Of a stretch of 64,000 nucleotides of DNA, positions 17,741-26,697 are shown piece by piece. This DNA comes from Bacteroidetes bacterium UBA1941 (lineage in GTDB: Bacteria > Bacteroidota > Bacteroidia > Chitinophagales > LD1), in assembly GCA_002336805.1 (NCBI GenBank), contig DDEZ01000012.1, positions 133,592 to 197,591 of the forward strand. The letters are read 5' to 3'. Each line of letters opens with the position of its first letter. Within the stretch, counting starts at the first letter, position 1. The notes under the pieces were generated by a model. That model had not been told where the DNA came from. It did no database searches and was given only the letters and a program-made list of their open reading frames with translations. The position numbers and the translations under genes are program-made.

Positions 17741-18400
17741 ATGAGTATCATTGTGGCCCCCTCTGTTTTGTCAGCTGATTTTGCCCATCTGGGCCGCGAT
17801 ATAGATATGCTGAATAGCAGCGAGGCGGATTGGATACATATAGATGTGATGGATGGCTCCTTTGTGCCCAATATCTCTTTTGGCTTCCCCATCCTGCAGG
17901 CTATCCGCAAAAGGACGCAGAAATTTTGCGATGTGCACCTGATGATCCTGCAGCCGGAGCGCTATATCAGGCAGTTTAAAGATGCCGGTGCGGACCACCT
18001 GACAGTACACTATGAGGGCAACCTGCACCTGGACTCTGTGATACGCGAGATCAAGGCTCAGGGCCTGTCTGCCGGGGTGGCCATCAATCCTGCCACACCT
18101 GTGAGCGAACTCAAAGAAGTGATCGGCCTGCTGGACCTGGTACTGGTGATGAGTGTCAATCCGGGCTTTGGGGGTCAGAAATTCATCCCCAATGCGCTGA
18201 ATAAGGTGCGTGAAGCCCGCGAGCTGATCAAACAATCCGGCTCCAGGGCAAAAATAGAAGTGGACGGCGGTGTGGGCATGGAGAATGCCAAGAGCCTGAT
18301 AGAAGCTGGTGCAGATGTGCTGGTGGCCGGCAACGCGGTTTTTGGCGCGAGCGATCCGGTCCAGACTATCTCTGCTATAAAGAATGCCGCCGCGAAATAA
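17741..18400 (+). CDS. rpe: Ribulose-phosphate 3-epimerase
   Basis: It interconverts ribulose-5-phosphate and xylulose-5-phosphate in the pentose phosphate pathway. This 219-residue TIM barrel has all family motifs: APSVLSADF, the metal-site HIDVMDGSFVPN (His33, Asp35), DVHLMI (His), MSVNPGFGGQKF and EVDGGVG with the second catalytic Asp. Length is standard. It is followed 30 bases later by the TonB-dependent receptor gene. A second, divergent Rpe-like protein is encoded at 38117-39115. Confidence 0.97.
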   Translation: MSIIVAPSVLSADFAHLGRDIDMLNSSEADWIHIDVMDGSFVPNISFGFPILQAIRKRTQKFCDVHLMILQPERYIRQFKDAGADHLTVHYEGNLHLDSVIREIKAQGLSAGVAINPATPVSELKEVIGLLDLVLVMSVNPGFGGQKFIPNALNKVREARELIKQSGSRAKIEVDGGVGMENAKSLIEAGADVLVAGNAVFGASDPVQTISAIKNAAAK

Positions 18401-18430
18401 AATCACCATATAGCCGTTTCAGCCACGAAA

Positions 18431-20983
18431 ATGTCCAGAGTCTACCTACTTATCCTATCCCTGCTGATCGCTACAGGTGCGTGTGCACAGGACATGGCTA
18501 CTATCACCGGTGCAGTGGCAGATGAATATGGCAAGCCGCTGGAGCTGGTCAATGTGGTAGTAAAAGAGAATCAAAAGTATTTCACCTCTACAGACTCTCT
18601 GGGACGCTATACACTGCGCGTACCGGCCGGCAAGCGCATCACGATCGTATTCAGCTATCTGACCAATGTGATCTACTCTACCCCTGTGCTGCCGCTCAGA
18701 AATGATGAAAAGCAGATATCCTTTCAGGTGCAGAGCTCAGTTCAGCAGTTCCGAGAAGTAGAAATAAAGGACCAAGGCGCTCGCAGGGAGGGTATATCCA
18801 ATATCAAAGTCCACGAGATCATGATACCAAATCTGGATGGCGGTATCGAGAGCTACCTGGCTGCACAGTCTCTGGGTGTCAATAAATCTAACGAGCTCAG
18901 CTCAAACTACTCCGTGCGTGGCGGTAGCTATGACGAGAACCTGGTCTATGTAAATGACTTTGAGATATACCGTCCATACCTGATGCGCTCCGGGCAGCAG
19001 GAGGGCCTTTCTTTTGCTAATCCTAATCTGGTGAGCAATATCAAGTTCTCATCTGGCGGCTGGCAGGCACGATATGGGGATAAGATGTCATCGGTAATGG
19101 ATGTGACCTACAAGCGCCCTACTACCTGGGGTGGCTCGGTCACAGCTAGCCTCATGGGCCTGGCGGCACACGTAGAAGGCGCATCAAAAGATCCACGCAA
19201 ATTCTCTTTCCTATTTGGTATCAGGCAGAAAAGCAGCCAGTATATCCTCGGCACGCTGGATACCAAGGGGCAGTATTCACCTAATTTTATCGATGCACAG
19301 TTCTTTGCTACGAGTATGATCAGCAACCAGGTTTCCCTGGAGATCATCAGCAATGTGGCGCGAAATCAATTTAAGTTCATACCTGATAACCGTACCACTA
19401 AGTTTGGCACCGTAAGCACGGTAAAGCAGCTGGAGATGGCGTTTGAGGGGCAGGAACTGGACAATTTCCTCTCTGTGACCAATGGCCTGGCCATAGTCAT
19501 AAAGCCTAAAGAAAACCTACGTATCAAGTTTCTCGGGTCGGTCTATAACGACTTTGAGCATGAGAATTTTGACATACTCGCAGACTACCGCATAGGTGAT
19601 GTGGAGAGCGACCCGAGTAAGAGCAACTATGGCAAAGTGACTAACTACAGCGGTATAGGTGGCATACAAAACTGGGGACGCAATACGCTCTACACAGATG
19701 TGTACACCGCTGCCACCCGCGGCTCGTGGTTTGCCAAGCATCACAATGTACAGTGGGGAGTAGACTACAAGCACGAAGTGATACAGGACAAGCTCTCGGA
19801 GTGGGACCGCCTGGACTCGGCTGGCTATTCTTTGCCTTTCACAGCCAATGGGCAGAAGAACTTCTACGGTGATAGCGTTCCTTTGAATAACTTCTCTGTG
19901 ATCGGGATGGACCGCCTGCTGAAGAGCAGCTTTACCCTGAGCAGCAATCGGGTCAGTGCCTTTATCCAGGATACCTGGAGATTTGGAGATACGTCCAGAT
20001 TCAGCCTGAACTACGGTGTACGCTTCCAATACTGGGATGCCAATAAGGAACCTATCGTGACCCCCCGCGCCCAGCTTTCCATCAAGCCATCGGTCAAAAA
20101 AGACATCATCCTGACCTTTGCAGGTGGCCTTTATTATCAGCCGCCTTTCTATAGGGAGATGCGCGACTCCTCCGGCCATGTGAATACCCACCTGCGCGCC
20201 CAGAAATCTGCTCATGCGGTGATCGGGTTCAACTATGCATTTAAGGCATGGGGACGGCCATTCAGCTTTGTGATGGAGGGATACTACAAGTACCTGTGGG
20301 ATATCGTCTCCTTTGACTATGACAATACGCTGATACGCTACTCCGGACAGAATAATGCCAAGGGCTATGCTGCTGGTGTAGATATGCGCCTGAATGGCGA
20401 GCTGGCAGAGGGTGCCGAATCATGGATCAGCCTCTCGCTCATGAATACGCAGAATATAGTACAAGGTGCGACTAAAACAGTATACCTGGACTCTGCAGGC
20501 AAGGAAGTGAGCGTAGTGAATAGCGTGACAAAACCAACGATAGCAGATACAGTGACGAGATCCGTAGGCTGGCAACCGAGGCCGACTAATCAGCTGGTGA
20601 CTTTCAATCTGTTTTTCTCAGACTACATTCCTAAGTGGCCATTCATACGATTTAACCTGAACCTGGCCTTTGGCTCCGGCCTGCCGGTCAAGTCTCCTAC
20701 GCAGGACTACTACGCTCCCAAGTTTACACTGCCCTTTTACAAGCGTGTAGATATGGGCTTTGCGGCCCAGCTATGGAATCCCAAATGGGCAAAGAAGCCA
20801 AACAAAACCAGCAAAGCTTTCAAATCTGTATGGCTCAGCCTGGATGTGCTAAACATATTTGATATACAGAATGTGGTATCCTACCTCTGGGTCAAAGATT
20901 TTTACAACAACCAATATGCGGTACCAAACAACCTCACCGGCCGCCGTGTCAACCTGAAGGTAGTGTTCAACTTTGGCAGCTAG
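18431..20983 (+). CDS. TonB-dependent outer-membrane receptor
   Basis: An 850-residue protein with signal peptide MSRVYLLILSLLIATGACAQ. A carboxypeptidase-regulatory-like beta-sandwich at about 25-105 (ITGAVADEYGKPLELVNVVV) is followed by a plug domain (SVRGGSYDENLVYVND, GGWQARYGDKMSSVMDV). A beta-barrel of about 600 residues ends in the aromatic-rich RRVNLKVVFNFGS. There is no SusD partner, so this is not a standard polysaccharide-utilization pair, and the ligand is unknown. Its stop overlaps the stop of the convergent acetyltransferase gene by four bases. Confidence 0.92.
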   Translation: MSRVYLLILSLLIATGACAQDMATITGAVADEYGKPLELVNVVVKENQKYFTSTDSLGRYTLRVPAGKRITIVFSYLTNVIYSTPVLPLRNDEKQISFQVQSSVQQFREVEIKDQGARREGISNIKVHEIMIPNLDGGIESYLAAQSLGVNKSNELSSNYSVRGGSYDENLVYVNDFEIYRPYLMRSGQQEGLSFANPNLVSNIKFSSGGWQARYGDKMSSVMDVTYKRPTTWGGSVTASLMGLAAHVEGASKDPRKFSFLFGIRQKSSQYILGTLDTKGQYSPNFIDAQFFATSMISNQVSLEIISNVARNQFKFIPDNRTTKFGTVSTVKQLEMAFEGQELDNFLSVTNGLAIVIKPKENLRIKFLGSVYNDFEHENFDILADYRIGDVESDPSKSNYGKVTNYSGIGGIQNWGRNTLYTDVYTAATRGSWFAKHHNVQWGVDYKHEVIQDKLSEWDRLDSAGYSLPFTANGQKNFYGDSVPLNNFSVIGMDRLLKSSFTLSSNRVSAFIQDTWRFGDTSRFSLNYGVRFQYWDANKEPIVTPRAQLSIKPSVKKDIILTFAGGLYYQPPFYREMRDSSGHVNTHLRAQKSAHAVIGFNYAFKAWGRPFSFVMEGYYKYLWDIVSFDYDNTLIRYSGQNNAKGYAAGVDMRLNGELAEGAESWISLSLMNTQNIVQGATKTVYLDSAGKEVSVVNSVTKPTIADTVTRSVGWQPRPTNQLVTFNLFFSDYIPKWPFIRFNLNLAFGSGLPVKSPTQDYYAPKFTLPFYKRVDMGFAAQLWNPKWAKKPNKTSKAFKSVWLSLDVLNIFDIQNVVSYLWVKDFYNNQYAVPNNLTGRRVNLKVVFNFGS

Positions 20984-21420
20984 AGGATAGCGCCTAGTTT
21001 CTTCTGCATGTGATAGTGTGCGATGCCGACCTCTACAAACTCATCTCCGATAGTCTCGTAGCCCAATGCCGTATAAAAAGGTGCCGCTACTACACGTGCA
21101 TGGCAGTGTATCAGCGTGTACCCTTCCTTCTTTGCGTATTCCTCCGCATATAGGGCTATGGCCTTGCCTATCCCCTGCCCTTGCAGAGTATCATCTACGG
21201 CTACCTGCCGCATCTGTATAGCGCCCGACCCTGATGCTGTCAGTGTGAGCGTAGCCAGTATCCGGTCACCGTCAAAGGCGCCGATATGCACGTCAGGTAT
21301 ATCGCGTGCCAGATCAGCGGCGCTAAAGGTGAGTCCCAGGGGTATACGCAATATCCTATACCTCAGAAGTAGTGATAAAAGGTACTCCGGATCAGACTGC
21401 CGGAATGCGTGAATATCCAT
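20980..21420 (-). CDS. GNAT-family N-acetyltransferase
   Basis: A 146-residue single-domain GNAT protein. The acetyl-CoA-binding motif A is at about 70-95, where MRQVAVDDTLQGQGIGKAIA contains the Q-x-x-G-x-G/A core. It is followed by EEYAKKEGYTLIHCHARVVAAPFYTALGYE, typical of motif B. The acceptor substrate is unknown. It lies 10 bases downstream of the CBS-domain gene and probably shares its transcript. Confidence 0.9.
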   Translation of the reverse strand: MDIHAFRQSDPEYLLSLLLRYRILRIPLGLTFSAADLARDIPDVHIGAFDGDRILATLTLTASGSGAIQMRQVAVDDTLQGQGIGKAIALYAEEYAKKEGYTLIHCHARVVAAPFYTALGYETIGDEFVEVGIAHYHMQKKLGAIL

Positions 21421-21430
21421 CGGCGATCGC

Positions 21431-21850
21431 TTATCCGTAGTAAGCTACCAGCTGGGCCAGATCCTTCACGGTAGTGATACCTACCAGCGTGCCGTTGTCT
21501 ACTACAGGCAGGCACTGTATCTTATGATCTGCAAATAGCTTAGCTGCTTTTTTGATAGAATCTGAAGAAGTAATAGAGATAGGATCCTTTGTCATTATAT
21601 CCGGTATATTTAGCGCCTTGTCTATTTCATCGCTGTTAAATTTCATATCTCTATACTTCGCATCGTAGAAAAGCTTCATCAGGTCATTTGAACTAATAAT
21701 GCCGATGATTCTATTTTGTCCGTCCACTACGGGTAGATGGTGCATATTATGCTTTGAAAATAGTTCCAGAACTTCCGAAAAATTGTGGAACTGATTAGCC
21801 ACCACTACAGTGCGGCTCATGATGGTAGATACCGGATCATTGACTTCCAT
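21431..21850 (-). CDS. Tandem CBS-domain protein
   Basis: 139 residues made only of two CBS motifs, at about 5-62 and 80-139. The repeated signatures are HHLPVVDGQNRIIGIISSNDL and CLPVVDNGTLVGITTVKDL. Such pairs form a Bateman module that usually binds adenosine nucleotides and regulates a partner protein. No catalytic domain is present, so the partner is unknown. It is upstream of the GNAT gene and divergent from rfbC, with 77 bases of AT-rich DNA between. Confidence 0.92.
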   Translation of the reverse strand: MEVNDPVSTIMSRTVVVANQFHNFSEVLELFSKHNMHHLPVVDGQNRIIGIISSNDLMKLFYDAKYRDMKFNSDEIDKALNIPDIMTKDPISITSSDSIKKAAKLFADHKIQCLPVVDNGTLVGITTVKDLAQLVAYYG

Positions 21851-21927
21851 GAGATAGGATTGAATTGTGATTTAAGTTTACCTGAAAAATAAAAAATTCA
21901 TAGTAATATAGTGCACTAATTTTCGTC

Positions 21928-22488
21928 ATGCCATTTATTGACACAGACTTTCCGGGGTTAAAGATCTTTGACCCGACCGTTTTCAGTGATAGCAGAGGCT
22001 ATTTCGTAGAAACTTTTAATGAAAACACTTTCAAAGCAGCCGGCATAGAAGCACGCTTCGTACAGGATAACGAATCAAAATCTCAGTATGGCGTGGTACG
22101 CGGCCTGCATTACCAGCTGGACCCTCATGCCCAGGCCAAGCTGGTACGGGTGATATATGGAGAGGTGCTGGACGTAGTAGTAGATATCCGCAAAGGCTCT
22201 CCTACCTACGGTAAAAAATACGAAGTGCTCCTGTCCGGCGAAAACAAACGCCAGCTTTTCATTCCAAGGGGTTTTGCGCATGGCTTCTCGGTGCTGAGGG
22301 ATGATACCGTATTTAGCTACAAGTGTGATAACTTTTACAATAAAGTATCTGAGGGTGGCCTGCTGCTATCCGATCCAGACCTGGCTATAGACTGGCGCAT
22401 ACCGGCAGACCAGATGATCATATCTGACAAGGATAAGAACAATCCGTCGCTCAGAGATTGCGTAAACAATTTCGAATACCGCCCATGA
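21928..22488 (+). CDS. rfbC: dTDP-4-dehydrorhamnose 3,5-epimerase
   Basis: The third step of dTDP-L-rhamnose synthesis. This 186-residue cupin has FDPTVFSDSRGYFVETFNE, QDNESKSQYGVVRGLHYQ with the catalytic His, KLVRVIYGEVLDVVVDIRKGS and PRGFAHGFSVL. TAATTTTC at 21917-21924 is one base off the promoter consensus and ends only four bases before the ATG, so the mRNA may be leaderless. The gene overlaps rfbD by the ATGA tetranucleotide, indicating translational coupling. rfbA and rfbB are not in the window. Confidence 0.95.
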   Translation: MPFIDTDFPGLKIFDPTVFSDSRGYFVETFNENTFKAAGIEARFVQDNESKSQYGVVRGLHYQLDPHAQAKLVRVIYGEVLDVVVDIRKGSPTYGKKYEVLLSGENKRQLFIPRGFAHGFSVLRDDTVFSYKCDNFYNKVSEGGLLLSDPDLAIDWRIPADQMIISDKDKNNPSLRDCVNNFEYRP

Positions 22489-23357
22489 AAAAGATACTGG
22501 TCACTGGCGCATCGGGCCAGCTAGGTAGCGAGATCAAATACCTATCCTCTCAATACAGCCAATATTCATTCACATATACAGATGCCTCAGAGCTGGATAT
22601 CACAGATGCTGCAGCGGTGATGCTAGCAGCAAAAGATAGTGGCTACTACGCCATCATCAATTGTGCTGCATATACTGCGGTAGATAAAGCCGAAAGTGAT
22701 AAGGACAGAGCATACCTGATCAACGCTACTGGCGCTGCTAACCTGGCCGCTGCTGCCGCAGCTACCGGGGCTAAATTTGTCCATGTATCCACTGATTTCA
22801 TCTTTGACGGCAAGCATAGCGAGCCCATCCTGGAGGATGACAAACCTAATCCCCTCAGTGTGTATGGTGCATCAAAGCTAGGCGGGGAGACCGAAGTATT
22901 AAAAGCTAATCCTCAGACATTGCTGGTACGTACCTCATGGGTATACTCCAGCTACGGGGCCAACTTTGTAAAGACCATCCTGCGTCTCTGCCGCGAGCGA
23001 GAAAGTTTGAATGTGATTTTTGATCAGATAGGCACACCGACCTATGCACGGGACCTGGCGGCATTCATACTATCAGCACTGGACACCGCCGTGGAGCAAA
23101 AAATCGGCGGCATATTTCACTATAGCAATGAGGGGGTGGCATCTTGGTATGACTTTGCGGTAGCCATACGCGATATCGCAGGCCTCAGCACCAAAATATC
23201 TCCGATAGAGACAGCGCAATACCCCACGCCTGCTGTACGTCCTAAGTATAGCGTACTAAACAAGGGAAAAGTGAAGAAGGCATTTGGCATCCAGATCCCA
23301 TACTGGCGTGAGAGCCTGGTGAGCGCCATGGACATCATACTGAAAGAACAAGCATAA
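22485..23357 (+). CDS. rfbD: dTDP-4-dehydrorhamnose reductase
   Basis: The last step to dTDP-L-rhamnose. It is an extended short-chain dehydrogenase of 290 residues with the NAD(P)H motif TGASGQLGSEI at the start, NCAAYTAVDKAESD, STDFIFDG and the active-site YGASKLGGE (Y-x3-K). The start at 22485 gives MKKILVTGASGQLG and overlaps the rfbC stop as ATGA. An upstream in-frame start at 22458 would add nine residues inside rfbC and is unlikely. Confidence 0.96.
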   Translation: MKKILVTGASGQLGSEIKYLSSQYSQYSFTYTDASELDITDAAAVMLAAKDSGYYAIINCAAYTAVDKAESDKDRAYLINATGAANLAAAAAATGAKFVHVSTDFIFDGKHSEPILEDDKPNPLSVYGASKLGGETEVLKANPQTLLVRTSWVYSSYGANFVKTILRLCRERESLNVIFDQIGTPTYARDLAAFILSALDTAVEQKIGGIFHYSNEGVASWYDFAVAIRDIAGLSTKISPIETAQYPTPAVRPKYSVLNKGKVKKAFGIQIPYWRESLVSAMDIILKEQA

Positions 23358-23358
23358 A

Positions 23359-24135
23359 ATGACCCATCAGGATATTGATATTGACTTTCTGCTCGCTGTG
23401 ACGCGTCAGGCGGGTGAGGCTATCATGGAGGTCTATAAAAAAGACTTCGCCATAGAGTATAAAGACGACAAATCTCCCCTCACCGAGGCTGACAAACTGA
23501 GCAACGCTGTGATAAACGCAGCGCTGCTGGAGCGCTATCCCAGCTCCAACATTATCTCGGAAGAAAATAAGCAGCTACCCTATGAGGTGCGCAAAGACTG
23601 GCGCAGCTTCTGGCTCATAGACCCGATAGACGGCACTAAAGAATTCATCAAAAAAAATGGTGAGTTTACAGTCAATATTGCCTTCGTAGAAGCTGGTGTG
23701 CCTACTGCCGGCTTCGTATATGCACCGGCACTGGATGTGATGTACTACGCGATCAAGGGTGATGGGGCATACAAGATCATGGATAGTCGCAAGGTAAAAC
23801 TGGAGCCCTGCCCATCCTGGCGAGACAAAGCTGAGGTACGCGTAGTGGCCAGCCGCTCACACATGAGCCCTGAGACGCTGGACTTTGTAAAGGCGATAGA
23901 ACTATCGGGCAAGCAGATAGAATTCATCTCATCCGGCAGCTCGCTAAAGCTCTGCATGGTGGCAGATGGCACTGCCGATGTATATCCCCGCTTCGGCCCT
24001 ACTATGGAGTGGGATACGGGCGCAGCACATGCCATAGCGCTCTATGCAGGCAAAAATGTGATCAATGCAGATACCAAGCAGCCGCTGGTTTACAATAAAG
24101 AGAATCTGCTCAATCCTAGTTTCATAGTGGAGTAG
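23359..24135 (+). CDS. cysQ: 3'(2'),5'-bisphosphate nucleotidase (CysQ)
   Basis: It removes the 3' phosphate of PAP, the by-product of PAPS-dependent reactions. This 258-residue member of the inositol-monophosphatase superfamily has the metal motif DPIDGTKEFI near 91-100, SEENKQLP, and the C-terminal WDTGAAHAI. The start codon lies one base after the rfbD stop, so it belongs to the rfbC-rfbD operon. The link between rhamnose and PAP metabolism could be sulfated surface glycans, but there is no sulfotransferase in the window to support that. Confidence 0.92.
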   Translation: MTHQDIDIDFLLAVTRQAGEAIMEVYKKDFAIEYKDDKSPLTEADKLSNAVINAALLERYPSSNIISEENKQLPYEVRKDWRSFWLIDPIDGTKEFIKKNGEFTVNIAFVEAGVPTAGFVYAPALDVMYYAIKGDGAYKIMDSRKVKLEPCPSWRDKAEVRVVASRSHMSPETLDFVKAIELSGKQIEFISSGSSLKLCMVADGTADVYPRFGPTMEWDTGAAHAIALYAGKNVINADTKQPLVYNKENLLNPSFIVE

Positions 24136-24257
24136 CAGCAAATCATAACATTGTGGTAATACTACGCGTTTCGCTCGGGGCTATGTTTGCGCAGGTCATT
24201 GAATAGACCAGAACCAAGTGGATCACAAGCATATATTTAACAGCAAAAATACACTAC

Positions 24258-24944
24258 ATGCAGACTAAGATGGTCGTCTTTGACATGGCAGGCACCACGG
24301 TAGAGGACAGTGATAACGTACACCAGTCCTTTATGGATGCCATGAAGGCCAAGGGCTACGAAGTGACCCGCGATGAGGTCAATAAAGTAATGGGCTATCC
24401 AAAACCTTTTGCCATAGAGAGTATGCTGGAGGAGAAGTTTCACCTGCCCGCCGGCGAGGAGCGTACCAGGCTCACGCACGAGATACATGACATCTTCCTG
24501 AATGACATGGTAAACTTCTACAGTACCGATCCGGGTGTGAAGGGCAAGCCTAATGTAGAAGGCATCTTCACCGAGCTGAGGAACCGCGGCGTGAAGGTAG
24601 TGATAGACACCGGCTTCTCCCGCCCGATAGCGGATGCAATATTCAACCGCCTCGGCTGGAAAGACAAAGGCCTGTACGACTACAGCGTGACCAGCGATGA
24701 GGTGGAGCGGGGGCGTCCATACCCCGATATGATACTGAAAGCAATGAGCCACTACGGCCTGACCGACTCAAAAGAAGTAGCCAAAATAGGCGATACGCCA
24801 TCAGATCTGATGGAGGGTATGAGTGCCAATTGTGGCCATGTGATCGGCGTGACCTGGGGTGCCTACCGCCGCGACCAGCTGGAAAAAGAAAAGTATACCC
24901 ACCTCATAGACGACCTCTCTGAGATCCTGACCCTACTCAACTAA
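24258..24944 (+). CDS. Phosphonatase-like HAD hydrolase
   Basis: A 228-residue HAD hydrolase. The nucleophile motif is VVFDMAGTT (the DMAGTT form typical of phosphonoacetaldehyde hydrolase and its relatives), motif II is VIDTGFSR, and motif III/IV is KIGDTPSDLMEG. The family I would assign is the PhnX-like group often found near aminoethylphosphonate genes. The Schiff-base lysine of true phosphonatase was not identified with certainty. It is followed two bases later by the DUF5690 transporter gene, so they form a pair. Phosphonate catabolism is inference. Confidence 0.85.
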   Translation: MQTKMVVFDMAGTTVEDSDNVHQSFMDAMKAKGYEVTRDEVNKVMGYPKPFAIESMLEEKFHLPAGEERTRLTHEIHDIFLNDMVNFYSTDPGVKGKPNVEGIFTELRNRGVKVVIDTGFSRPIADAIFNRLGWKDKGLYDYSVTSDEVERGRPYPDMILKAMSHYGLTDSKEVAKIGDTPSDLMEGMSANCGHVIGVTWGAYRRDQLEKEKYTHLIDDLSEILTLLN

Positions 24945-24946
24945 AG

Positions 24947-26272
24947 ATGCAGATCACTCAACGCTTCTTTCAAAAGCAACTTCGTGGCAATAAGGTATTG
25001 CTCACGATCTATGCTTCTATCGTATGCTTCTGCACATACTCGTGTATGTACGCCTTCCGCAAGCCTTTCTCGGCGGCGCAATACCAGGTGGGGGATATAG
25101 ACTTTAAGGTCATACTGGTGATATCTCAGGGTATCGGGTACATGATCAGCAAATTTGCGGGCATCAAGATCATCTCTGAGATGCGTGAGCGCGGCAGGGG
25201 CAAGGGTATCCTGATGCTCACAGGCATAGCCGCTGTAGCACTGTTCTTCTTTGCGGTGACACCATATCCGTACAATGCTGTCTTTATGTTCATCAATGGC
25301 CTGCCACTGGGTATGATCTGGGGGCTGGTCTTTGGCTATGTAGAGGGCAGGCGCAGTACAGAGTTTATCGGGTCTATGATGTGCGTGAGCTTTATATTTT
25401 CCTCAGGGTTTGTAAAGCAGGTTGGCTCCTGGCTGATGAAGGACTACCATGTGAGCGAATACTGGATGCCCTTTGCCACCGGCATGATCTTTATGCTGCC
25501 TATGATCTTCTTCGTATTGCTGCTGGAGCAGATACCACCACCAGATGCTGATGACATAGCCAACCGCACAGAGCGCAAACCAATGACTGCAGACGACCGT
25601 TCTGCCCTCGTAGCCAAATTCCTGCCCGGGCTCATCGCGTTGGTCATCACCTATGCGCTGCTCTCTATCGTGCGTGACCTGCGCGATCTCTTCATAGCCA
25701 ATATCTGGAAGGAAAATCACTATGACAATGTGAAAGACATCTTTACCAGCACGGAGAATACTATCTCAGTGATCGTACTCTTTGCCATAGGCCTGATGAT
25801 AGTGATCAAGGATAACTTTACAGCCTTCCTCGTCAATCATGCGATGGTGGCCGTTGGTTTTGTTTTTGCCGGCGTATCATCCTACCTCTTTGCCCAGGGC
25901 ACTATCACTGCGTATAACTGGATGCTCTTTGCAGGATTGGGCCTCTACCTCGCTTATGTACCTTTCAATGCACTCTTTTTTGAGCGCCTGCTGGCGGCAT
26001 TCCGCTATACGGCCAATGTCGGCTTCCTGATCTATATCGCCGATTCATTTGGGTATCTGGGCAGCATTGGCGTCTTGCTTTTCAAGACCTTTGGCCTCAG
26101 CCATGATATGCAGTGGACCAGCTTTATGTCTACACTGATCATAGGTACCAGTGTGGTGGGGCTGTTAGGTATTATGCTCTCTTTCTCCTACTTCAACTGG
26201 AAGTACAAGGCTGAAAATGTGGCGGCTAGCGAACCTGCTACCGCAGAAAAGCCGGCATCCATCGTTTCTTAG
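24947..26272 (+). CDS. DUF5690-family MFS-like membrane protein
   Basis: 441 residues with about twelve hydrophobic segments and a polar, disordered C-terminus (AASEPATAEKPAS). The N-terminal segment with YACSCMYAFRKPFS-like features (YSCMYAFRKPFSAAQY) is reminiscent of organophosphate:phosphate antiporters of the major facilitator group. The central cytosolic loop PPPDADDIANRTERKPM divides two halves. The start is two bases after the HAD stop, so the two are co-transcribed. This suggests import or export of a phosphonate- or phosphate-ester-type compound handled by the HAD enzyme. The substrate is unknown. Confidence 0.82.
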   Translation: MQITQRFFQKQLRGNKVLLTIYASIVCFCTYSCMYAFRKPFSAAQYQVGDIDFKVILVISQGIGYMISKFAGIKIISEMRERGRGKGILMLTGIAAVALFFFAVTPYPYNAVFMFINGLPLGMIWGLVFGYVEGRRSTEFIGSMMCVSFIFSSGFVKQVGSWLMKDYHVSEYWMPFATGMIFMLPMIFFVLLLEQIPPPDADDIANRTERKPMTADDRSALVAKFLPGLIALVITYALLSIVRDLRDLFIANIWKENHYDNVKDIFTSTENTISVIVLFAIGLMIVIKDNFTAFLVNHAMVAVGFVFAGVSSYLFAQGTITAYNWMLFAGLGLYLAYVPFNALFFERLLAAFRYTANVGFLIYIADSFGYLGSIGVLLFKTFGLSHDMQWTSFMSTLIIGTSVVGLLGIMLSFSYFNWKYKAENVAASEPATAEKPASIVS

Positions 26273-26284
26273 CCCGAAATCCGG

Positions 26285-26292
26285 TATTTTTG
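26285..26292 (+). promoter_or_regulatory. Bacteroidota -7 box just before the Smr gene
   Basis: TATTTTTG is an exact TAnnTTTG and ends four bases before the ATG at 26297. If active, transcription would start at or very near the first base of the start codon. Confidence 0.5.
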
Positions 26293-26296
26293 CCGC

Positions 26297-26668
26297 ATGG
26301 CAAAGAAGGTCGATCCCAATCTCCTGCGTAGCTACATGATGGGCGCTGCTGATCCTGTGAAAGGGGTCAAGAGCAATGCCTCCATGTTTGGCGAAGAGGT
26401 AGACCTGCACGTAGACAGCAGCCAGTTTAGCGGCGGCAAAAAAGAAGAAAAGTATGCCATAGAGTACCAGATAGATTCCCTGCACACAGCGCTGGATAAT
26501 GCCATCATGCGTGGCAAACTGGAACTGCGCGTCATCCATGGCCTGGGCAAAGGCAAGCTAAAAGACGAAGTACATAAGATACTCCGCTCCCACCCTCACG
26601 TAAAGTCCTTTGAAAACACCTACCACGCCCGCTACGGCTGGGGTAGCACCATTGTCCATTTTAAATGA
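26297..26668 (+). CDS. Small Smr-domain protein
   Basis: 123 residues. The N-terminal about 45 residues are basic and polar. The rest is an Smr domain, with EVDLHVD (the L-D-x-H-like motif) near 34, ALDNAIMRGKLELRVIHGLGKGKLKDEV, in which HGLGKGKL is the HGxGxG motif, and a final YGWGSTIVHFK. Smr domains act as nucleases on branched DNA or on mRNA in ribosome rescue. Free-standing bacterial copies are usually not MutS2-linked, and no mutS2 is nearby. A short distance from the preceding gene and its own promoter suggest an independent unit. Confidence 0.9.
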   Translation: MAKKVDPNLLRSYMMGAADPVKGVKSNASMFGEEVDLHVDSSQFSGGKKEEKYAIEYQIDSLHTALDNAIMRGKLELRVIHGLGKGKLKDEVHKILRSHPHVKSFENTYHARYGWGSTIVHFK

Positions 26669-26697
26669 CAGCGCACAAAATCGCTGTTTATAGGCGC

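Noticed and set aside
17771..20215. Long antisense open frames over rpe (17771-18409) and the TonB-dependent receptor (19517-20215)
   Set aside because: They run antisense to genes with clear family motifs, have cysteine/histidine-rich composition typical of shadow frames, and have no recognisable domains.
18431..20983. SusC-type polysaccharide-uptake receptor
   Set aside because: There is no SusD gene beside it and the plug and barrel lack the typical SusC extension.
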